A stretch of DNA of 64,000 nt from Tiliqua scincoides (lineage: Eukaryota; Chordata; Lepidosauria; Squamata; Scincidae): positions 33,484,274-33,548,273 of the forward strand of contig NC_089824.1 of NCBI RefSeq assembly GCF_035046505.1. The letters run 5' to 3'. A model generated the notes under the pieces. That model was given only the letters and a program-made list of their open reading frames with translations, had not been told where the DNA came from and ran no database searches. The translations under genes and the position numbers were made by a program. Every line of letters begins with the position of its first letter. The first letter of the stretch is position 1. Shown here piece after piece: positions 56,517 to 64,000 of the stretch.

Positions 56517-56985
56517 GGGGGCTGGCGATAAGAATAGGCCCTCAGTTTGGCTGTACTTGTCATAAGAGGTGACTAAACAGCCACCGGGTAGATGGGACTC
56601 GTCAGCCTGGGAAGGCAGCTCATCTGAGAGAAGGAAAACTCTGATCCCAAACCTCCACTGCCTTGTGGCTACATCCAGTTATGGAAAAGGCTTCAGGAGT
56701 CAACCTCGAGGCAAAATCCGGAGCCGGAGTCCCTGAAGCAGTTCATGGCTGAACACAGTCACGTTCTGGCAACTCCTGCAACGCCGCTGGAACCAACCGT
56801 ATTGGCCTCTGCCTTTCCATTGGACCATTTCAGCGACGTGGAGAGGGGGGATTTGCTGCATGGGTAACAGCCTATCCTCCATACCTACTTTACCCAGGCT
56901 TCGCGCACTGGAGAGGACACTCTGTTCCAGAACCACCATTCAGAGCGTGACACCATAGTCTTCCGAGACTGAAAGATGCCAACAA
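56517..56985 (+). repeat. ~470-bp retroposed repeat, copy 2 (reference copy)
   Basis: 469 bp from GGGGGCTGGCGATAAG to the 3' end 'gaaagatgccaaca'. Flanked by a perfect 12-bp duplication ATTTGTTTATCT at 56505-56516 and 56986-56997, which indicates LINE-mediated insertion. The 3' end holds the hairpin AGTCTTCCGAGACT. No open frame spans it, no clear Pol III boxes. I do not recognise the family. Confidence 0.85.
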
Positions 56986-57042
56986 ATTTGTTTATCTAGT
57001 GCTATCTAGATACATGCCACTTTGCAAAGAAAGTGAGAATAG

Positions 57043-57043
<1 letters not shown>

Positions 57044-57101
<58 letters not shown>
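57044..57101. repeat. Compound microsatellite (TC)n(AC)n
   Basis: About 15 TC units followed by about 14 AC units. 57102-57989 has no gene. Confidence 0.97.
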
Positions 57102-57105
<4 letters not shown>

Positions 57106-57989
57106 TTTGGTTACAGGAGGGAGAGAAGATCACAGTGTTATGCCAAAGCCTTCACGGAAAATACAGGTTCTAAGAAAGGATCTGAAGGAAGTAAGAGAGA
57201 AGGAGACCCATTAGAAGTCGAGGGGCTAACAGACAGGTAAGGGAAAATATTTTCACTTTCCCCTCCCAAGCCCCACCATAGCATGCCGCACAGCCTGTTC
57301 TAGTGTGGCTGCATGTCCGGGTGGGGAAAAGGATGGGAGTGGGCTGTCTTATTATTTTCATTGTTGCTTTCTTCAGTGTATTTCCTCACTGTGAGGGTAC
57401 GGGGGATGAATGCGACCAATGAGAAGCATAAGAGGTTTTTTTCATTGGAGCCGACTTCTCTGGATCAGAAATTAAAGAGTTAACTGTTTTTTATCTTTAA
57501 GTCACAGCATTTAGTTTGTTCAAGGCTAAATCCTCTTTTCTCTCCCTCTGGATTAAGTAGGAGATTTCAGATTCTCCAATATGGCATGATAGGCTGTCTG
57601 CAGACAAAGGGCAGCTTCACTTCTTGAGGGGTAACACTTAAGGCCGAATGTTGATATGAAATGCCTTTCATAATCTTTATACATATTCCTCTGTGTTCTG
57701 GGTTCACTTCTTATCAGGACTGACTTGTGACATTTTTAGCCCCACATGATTGCATTGTACAACCTAAAGTATGCATCCTAGAATCTTTTGCAACATTTCA
57801 AGTTTCCAGGGCTGCACTGCTTGCAACGTCATTGGTAGCCATAAAAATACTGTCACATCATGTACCACTTGCACTGCTTGTGCAGTCAGGCTGTTCTTGA
57901 TTCTTACAAAACCATCGCCATGTGATGTGTAGTTCACATTCTCAAGTGTCAATGTAGCTAAGAAAGCATTCCATTGCATTGTCTATTCC

Positions 57990-58233
57990 AGGGGTTTCAA
58001 ACTCGTTTCATACCAAGGGCCGAACAGCATTCATGATGCCTGCTGAGGGCCGGAAGTGAGGTCATTAGGCAGAAAGTGATGTCATTATTCAAGATATGGG
58101 AGAGCCAATTTTCATGTGGGCTTCCCTTACAGCAGTAACATCTCAGCACTACTCAGCTGCTGAGAGCCTAGGGCTGGATAAAAAGCTTCCGTGGGCCACA
58201 TTCGGCCCCTGGGCCTTATGTTTTACACCCCTA
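57990..58233. mobile_element. hAT-like MITE
   Basis: Left CAGGGGTTTCAAACTC, right TTTTACACCCCTA with 'gggccacattcggcccctggg' near the end; related to 41322-41613. No clear 8-bp flanks. Confidence 0.75.
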
Positions 58234-58261
58234 TTCTGTTAATAGTGAAATCTAGTACAAA

Positions 58262-58350
58262 TTCCTTACAGCACAATCCTATGCACCCTTACTTAGAAGT
58301 AAGTGTTATTGAATTCAAGGGGACTTACTCCCAATGAATTGGCCTTAAGT
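58262..58350. mobile_element. Short palindromic MITE (~90 bp family)
   Basis: 'cttacagcacaatcctatgc' and 'ggggacttactcccaatga'. The right end is diverged. 58351-58736 holds nothing further. Confidence 0.65.
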
Positions 58351-58736
58351 CAATTGGACCTCACACCTAAGAGGCCCCCACACTAGAGTAATCTAGTCTT
58401 GAATGCAATTATATATTAAAATGAGCTTAAATCCATTTGGTCCATTAACTCACGTGCACCTTTTAAGCGCACATGTTTACTGCTTTCCATTCTACAATAG
58501 AGAAATATACTATAATTTTATAATAAATTTTATTTATAAGATTCTACAGGCCTTGGCTGTGACCCAGGAGCTCCACAAAAAATGTTTCCAGTTGGACCCC
58601 GCAGCTCCTAAGGCTAGACGTGAATGAATGTATTTGCATTCCTCATATAAACAGGATAGATGAAGCTACACAGTAGCACATAGCTCAAAATGTGTCTGGG
58701 TTATAACATTTCTATTCACTTGTCTACTTCAAAACC

Positions 58737-58890
58737 TGGCATTGTACAGCAGTTAAGAGACAAAGCTGTGAATCAGGACTTCCCTGGTTTGAATCTTGCC
58801 TTTGCATTGAACTATGGTGACCTTAGACAAGCCATTCCCTCTTAGCTCCCCAGATATGTTATGGGGATATTAATACCTACTTATCTCATA
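58737..58890 (+). repeat. tRNA-derived SINE (plus)
   Basis: 'gtacagcagttaagagac' (A-box-like), 'tggtttgaatcttgcc' (B-box-like), then 'gaccttagacaagccattccc' and 'tatgttatggggatattaat'. Typical body of the amniote SINE, diverged. 58891-60377 contains a possible long Harbinger-like relative near 59346-59700 and a short palindrome at 59934-59966, and no gene. Confidence 0.7.
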
Positions 58891-60377
58891 GCAGTGGTTG
58901 TCAAGTTGATCTAGGACCCACATCAAACTGCAGCATGGGACGTGTTTGCAGAAGCCCAGAAGGCAGGAAAGGCCATAGTTCCTCTTCTCTATGCCACATG
59001 GTGGCAGCCAATTTGAGTGCATATTTGCTACTAAGTCACTCTGTTCTTTCCTTCCAAGCTAATTGGAAGAGTGGCATGGAGAAAGAAAAAGAGAAAATGA
59101 AGCATGATAATGTTGCAATCAGGGGAAGTATCATGACAAGGAAGAGCAGAAGGTTCACAGAGGATTAGCACATTTGGCCAAAAGTAACCATATCTCCTTT
59201 AGGACCCCTACCCTGTATGATATCCAATCTGCTGAGGCCAGAGAACAAAATGAAGATAGCCACACTTACTGTCACCTGTTGAAAACCTCTGCCTTACTGA
59301 TGTGTTTTAAGGACAAATCAGGATAATAGATGTGAAGTGCTGGCACTCATAGCCCAATTCTAATCATGAACTATGCTGGTGGAACATGGTTTCCAGCTAT
59401 TGCAAATGAAACAGTGCTGGAGAGGGTGACTTGGCCACTGGCGCAAGTGATGAGTGGCCAGGTCAGTGTGGCAGTGGACCACCTCATAGACCGCACAGGA
59501 GCCAGGAGTGAGGCAAGGAGAGACAAAATGGGGCGGGGGTAGGCGGATCAGGTCTGCAAAAGGGTGGGTTCCGTGGCAGTGGCTCCCACCAAATCCTTAC
59601 CCCCTTTCCAGGCCTTATCCACCTCCATGGGTCAAAACAGACTCGCTCCAGCGATATCACTCGTACAGGTCTGAGTAGACCTGTTGGGCCAACATGGGCC
59701 TTCCTTCAGGCATGGGAACAAATTTTCCCTTGCTCAAAGACGGGCTCAACATGCCAAAACTCCCCTGCAGGATATAGCGGGTATAATGTTGGTGCCACTG
59801 CATCATCATGTGGAGAGTTATGGTAGACTGGTCTTCTGAAAAGCGTGGTATACATGCACATATACTGATCACCACAGAGTTTTGACATTCAGGTCATCAG
59901 TGTGCAATTCCAAGTTCTGCAAAGGGGGCAGCTGTAGTCTACTACAGCTACTGTAGTCTACTACAGGCACTAAAGTGCCCTTCTGGCACTTTCTCTTCTG
60001 TGCTTCCAAGCTGCTGACACAATGCATGGCATAGTTTTACTGCCAGAAATTGATTTGATCTCTTTATGCATTTAACTGGAATAAATGCGAAAAAATTTAT
60101 TCCTTTGGGCAACCTTACGCTAAGACGCATGTTTTGTAGATATGGGTTTGGGCATGGTTTTATAACATGATGAGAGAAGATACCTGGCTGCAATACAGAC
60201 CCAAGTTCTGGGAAACTACATTGGTTTTGTTTCAAGTTTATGCCAAAGGAGAAGAGGACTAATCTTTTTTAAATTCTAGGCCAGATGCCTTCATCTTGAA
60301 TGTCATCTCAAGCATTGGAACAACAGGTCTGCATCATTCTAGAGCTGGTTCTAACTTGCAGAAGTGATACTACATAC

Positions 60378-60739
60378 TAGTGTTTCTCAAACTGTGGGTC
60401 GGGACCCACTAGGTGGATCGAGAGCTAATGTCATGTGGGTTCCCATTCATTTCAATATTTTATTTTTAATATATTAGACTTGATGCTACCAAGGTATGTG
60501 ACTGCATTTGAAGAAATGTCACAGATCTGTACTTTTAACAGGCTACTATGAAGATGCATTTAACAATTATAGTCAATGGGACTTACTCCTGGGTAAGTGT
60601 GGATAGAATTGCAGCCTAGGATTGTTAAAAATTTTCCTGCTTGATGATGTCACTTCCATTCATGATATCACTTCTGTCGGTCCTGACAGATTCTCATTCT
60701 AAAAAGATGGTCCCAGTGCTAAAGGAGTGAGAACCACTG
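60378..60739. mobile_element. hAT MITE (CAGTGGTTCTCAAAC family, inverted)
   Basis: Opposite orientation to 50565-50933: starts TAGTGTTTCTCAAACTGTGG and ends GAGTGAGAACCACTG. Flanks CTACATAC (60370-60377) and CTATTTAC (60740-60747) match at 6 of 8 positions. Confidence 0.82.
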
Positions 60740-60841
60740 CTATTTACAGTCAATAAAAGCATTCCAATTTCACTTGTGTACAATCATATGTAAGTTAACT
60801 ATAAGTAACATTATAATTCTCTCTAGGTATAGGTTACCCCT

Positions 60842-61309
60842 GGGGGCTGGGGGATAAGAATAGGCCCTCAGTTTGGCTGTACTTATCGTAAGAGGCAACG
60901 AAACAGCCACTGGGTAGATGGGACTCGTCAGCCTGGGAAGGCAGCTCATCTGAGAGAAGGAAAAAACTGATCCCAAACCTCCACTGCCTTGTGGCTACAT
61001 CCAGTTATGGAAAAGGCTTCAGGAGTCAACCTCGAGGCAAAATCCGGAGACGGAGTCCCTGAGGCAGTTCATGGCTGAACACAGTCATGTTCTGCAACTC
61101 CTGCAACGCCAATGGAACCAACCGTATTGGCTTCTGCCTTTTCATTGGACCATTTCAGCGATGTGAAGAGGGGGGATTTGCTGCATGGGTAACAGCCTAT
61201 CCTCCATATCTACTTTACCCAGGCTTCGCGCACTGGAGAGGACACTCTGTTCCGGAACCACTATTCAGAGCGCGATACCATAGTCTTTCAAGACTGAAGG
61301 ATGCCAACA
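60842..61309 (+). repeat. ~470-bp retroposed repeat, copy 3
   Basis: GGGGGCTGGGGGATAAG to 'gaaggatgccaacaag' with the 3' hairpin AGTCTTTCAAGACT. Same strand as the other two copies. Target duplication not obvious. Confidence 0.8.
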
Positions 61310-61918
61310 AGAAGGTGTAGATACTAGGTGTTAATACTATCATTAAAACATGTCCTCTAAAAAGCAAATATCAGCATGTAAAATGTTATAAAAAAAATAG
61401 AGAGGTTTTATCTAAAGGCTGCACTTTGATTGCTAACTCTGTAAAGACCGAATGCAAATAGTAGCCTTTGAAAAGAGTTAATGCAAGAATGACTATGCAA
61501 TATTTCTAATCTGAAGTGCCTGCTAATTGCTTCGGTGACATCTGTGATAATTTAAGATATTGATTTTCACAAATAAAATACATCAGCCATATAATGAACT
61601 GTTGAGTCCATAATCATGGTGTTTTCAGTATTTTAAAATGCTGTTTCGACAGATGTATTTAGAAACCTTCAAATAGGACAAATTTTAGCAAACCAAGGCC
61701 TTTGCATTCTCTCCCCCCCCCTTTCTGTCAGCTGCCTGAGTAAATTATGCATTGATACAATGAAGAGTCACAAGCAAGGAACAGCCATGGGGAGAATACA
61801 ATGGGCCCTTGAGAAGGGCTCCTGTAGCACTTTTTCAAAGTCAGTCACAGCCCAGCTGTTACCATCTGTCATTGAGAGAGTTTGGCAGAAGTATTTTACG
61901 AATGTCTGCCAAAAACCA

Positions 61919-61921
<3 letters not shown>
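61310..61921. other. Non-repetitive AT-rich sequence, possible conserved element
   Basis: No transposon signature. Contains homeobox/POU-like words (ATGCAAAT near 61451, CTAATTGC near 61523). No gene. See findings. Confidence 0.35.

Positions 61922-61961
<40 letters not shown>
61922..61961. repeat. (TG)n microsatellite
   Basis: About 19 TG units, followed by a G-rich run. The cysteine/valine-repeat open frames over it are artefacts. Confidence 0.97.
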
Positions 61962-61962
<1 letters not shown>

Positions 61963-62329
61963 GGGAGGGGGGGAACAGTCCTCTAGAATTCCTTCAGACT
62001 ACGTTTCCTTAAGCGACAAGAAAGTTTGCACATTCAAGAAGAACTGATGCTAGGAATATTTTCTTCATGCTGACCTTATATTATTCTTGTAGCTATTTGC
62101 AGATGGTCAAATGCAAAAAAATCCATATTGATGAGAGCATGTGTTCTCCCTGATAAGTGGGGAGAGGGAGTTAATTTTTAGTCAAGTTGCAGGCTACCAG
62201 TGTCTCACAGAACCAAGACACTTTTCCTATAGCACACTTTTTGTCTCTTTTTAACAAATACTAAGAGTATTTTCCCACTCCTACCCAATTGTAAAAGGTC
62301 CAAGAGTCCTAAAGTTGGGTCACCCCTGG

Positions 62330-62860
62330 ACTAGAGAGATGCACAGTCAAATCTTCATGCTGTCATGAAGTTCACTGGGTCACTCTGGACCAGTCACTAT
62401 CTTAGAGACTAATCTTCCTCACAGGCAGTAGTGTAGCTAAGGGGGGATCACCGGTACCATATGGTACTGGGCAGCACTCTGTGGCTTCCCATGGAGAGCG
62501 GCAACTCTGTGCTCTCCCCCTCACTGTTGGCTAAGTGAAGCTCTGGGCAGCTGCCCAGAGCATCACACAGCCAGCCATTCCAACAGCAGCTGTGCCAGGT
62601 GGAACTCTGTCCCTTGCAGTCACTGTCAGCTGAGCAACACATTACCACAAGTAATTGTGATTACATCATCACATCACTGCAGTGACTTCCAGGCCAGCCA
62701 GGTGAGGGTGGTGGCATCTGGGGGTGTGACCTAGGGCAGGGAAAGCCCCAGCTATGCCACTGTTCACAAGGTTGTTGCAAGGACTAAAGGGGGGGAGGGG
62801 TAGAGAACTGTAGACCATCTGGACTTCTTGGAGAAGATGTGAAATAAAATGTCATTAACA
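62330..62860 (+). repeat. tRNA-derived SINE split by a hAT MITE
   Basis: 'gaagttcactgggtcactctgg', 'ccagtcactatcttagag' and 'cttcctcacagg' lead into the MITE, and 'ggttgttgcaaggactaaag' resumes after 62770. The tail includes 'gaagatgtgaaataaaatg'. 61962-62329 has no gene. Confidence 0.7.
62426..62762. mobile_element. hAT MITE (CAGTGGCATAGC family) nested in a SINE
   Basis: Left CAGTAGTGTAGCTAAGGG, right CCCCAGCTATGCCACTG; flanks CTCACAGG (62418-62425) and TTCACAAG (62763-62770) match at 6 of 8, and the SINE consensus shows the uninterrupted site. Clear hAT-type insertion. Confidence 0.85.
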
Positions 62861-63245
62861 ATAAGATATCCCTCTTGAACATGCCACTCCTACATTAGCC
62901 ATGTCTGCTCAAGCACTTGGAGGTACATGTTTACCACAGCAGAGTTGAGTACATGCAGCCCACATCTTACACAGACTTTAGTTTCACAAATTCAGTTACA
63001 CACACTCAGCAAACAAAAAAAGCCCTATTTAAATAGTGCAAGCAACTCCACCCATCATTCTACTTAGTAAATACATGCCCCAGAGTGAGCCTAAGAAAAT
63101 GTGCACTCCACTGGTTCAGTTCCCACCTGCCTCTCATAGTTTTTAAAGAGACTGTAGGTATTTTTCAGCTGTGAGGGATTTTCAAGATAATTTTGGCTTT
63201 AGGCTGTGGTCCAACTGTATATCCATAGTAAGTTCCTACATGACT

Positions 63246-63345
63246 CTTAGAGCACAAGCCTATGCATGTTGACTCAGAAGTAAGTTCCATTACATTCAGT
63301 GGGATTTATTCCCAGGCAGGTGTGCATAGGATTGCAGCCTGAGTT
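63246..63345. mobile_element. Short palindromic MITE (~90 bp family)
   Basis: 'agcacaagcctatgcatg' to 'gtgcataggattgcagcctg' with 'ctcagaagtaagttcc' and 'ttattcccaggcag'. A well-kept copy. 62861-63245 has no gene. Confidence 0.75.
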
Positions 63346-64000
63346 ACACTCTTCTCTACATTTCTATCATCCCATTGAGAATGTGATGAAGGACACCAAA
63401 AGAGCTTCTGCTTCTGTACTGGCACATCAATGCCTTTCTTATGCACTATGGCATGGCAGACACCAACATAGCACCAATGAAGGCTGTTTTGACACATAAG
63501 CTTTTGTGGGGGGTTGCTGTGAGATAGCAACAGTGTGGATTTTTCTTACATTAATCAGAAGCCAGAAATGTTTCAGTTTTGTGCCCTGGGTGTGCTGCAT
63601 TCTATTTGCAGAAGAGAAACTCTGCCTTTAAAGCAGCTGAGCTGGCAACAAATTGCTTCCTTTTCCCACCCTTTGCTTCTTTATGCTGCCTGGCTGCAGT
63701 TTGAAACCCCATTTAACAGCAGCTCTGACTTATTTATAGCATTTCTTTGCATATTTCAAAGGGGGGTTTCCATATGGTGTGAGTACATGCACCAAACAGC
63801 GTAGCAATTAACTGACAATGAGAGTAAACTTGACAATTGCTCCCAAACAAGAGCGAGAGACGACTTAATGACCTGTAATGCTGTGAGATATTGAACACAT
63901 CAGCATTCACATTCCAGAAGCTTTGCCATTTCTTGGTGCAGAGTTTATTCATCTGAAAATTGGAATATTTGCTCTGCACTTCTTAAAATTAAATTTATGT
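63346..64000. other. Non-repetitive sequence, no gene seen
   Basis: No repeat signature and only short open frames. Possibly conserved non-coding DNA; not testable by eye. Confidence 0.3.

Noticed and set aside
61760-62047. Open frame with a long Cys-Val run
   Set aside because: It is a translation of the (TG)n microsatellite.
1-64000. CRISPR arrays, operons, bacterial promoters, attachment sites, replication origins
   Set aside because: The sequence is vertebrate nuclear DNA with spliced genes and LINE/MITE repeats; tandem repeats seen here are microsatellites, minisatellites or MITEs.

Overview
This is a eukaryotic, repeat-dense stretch of vertebrate genome. It is most probably from a reptile, and a squamate (lizard or snake) fits best. 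The reasons are abundant and partly very young CR1 LINEs with the 8-bp (TTCTTATG)n tail, an L2 LINE remnant, tRNA-derived SINEs, and many short hAT-like and Harbinger-like MITEs. There are no bacterial features and no CRISPR. The species call is an inference from repeat content, not from a marker gene.

Two host genes can be reconstructed exon by exon, both on the minus strand. FABP5 (fatty acid-binding protein 5-like; exons at 9003-9081, 4397-4569, 1767-1871 and 1231-1281) encodes a complete 135-residue protein with consensus splice sites. MRPL53 (mitochondrial large-subunit ribosomal protein L53; exons at 42679-42779, 41123-41235 and 39849-39976) encodes a complete 113-residue protein. Its promoter carries two ZNF143/THAP11-type ACTACA(A)TTCC motifs. 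The two genes are about 30.8 kb apart (start of FABP5 to stop of MRPL53) and I see no convincing gene between or beyond them.

Region by region: 1-9.1 kb is FABP5 with MITE-filled introns. 9.08-9.9 kb is its CpG-rich promoter, followed upstream by a compact array of about four 90-bp MITEs. 10-33 kb is dominated by CR1. Two young 5'-truncated plus-strand copies (16.32-18.81 and 28.46-30.95 kb) are each inserted into an older minus-strand CR1 copy, and the two share almost the same 5' truncation point. 32.2-33.1 kb is an antisense L2 fragment and 34.2-35.2 kb is another CR1. 35.8-36.6 kb is an unexplained GC-rich block. 38.7-42.9 kb holds MRPL53 and its repeats. 43-64 kb is gene-poor. It holds three copies of a ~470-bp retroposed repeat I cannot name, several hAT MITEs with 8-bp target duplications, a ZMYM1/hAT-like transposase remnant (54.19-54.85 kb), SINEs, two large microsatellites, and some non-repetitive stretches that could be conserved non-coding DNA.

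I do not see a new multi-gene system. The most unusual structures are the twin nested CR1 insertions, a ~530-bp element whose two ends are inverted arrays of 15-bp repeats (22.68-23.21 kb), the MITE array at the FABP5 promoter, and the unnamed ~470-bp repeat. Family names for short repeats are judged by eye from termini and target duplications, without a database search.
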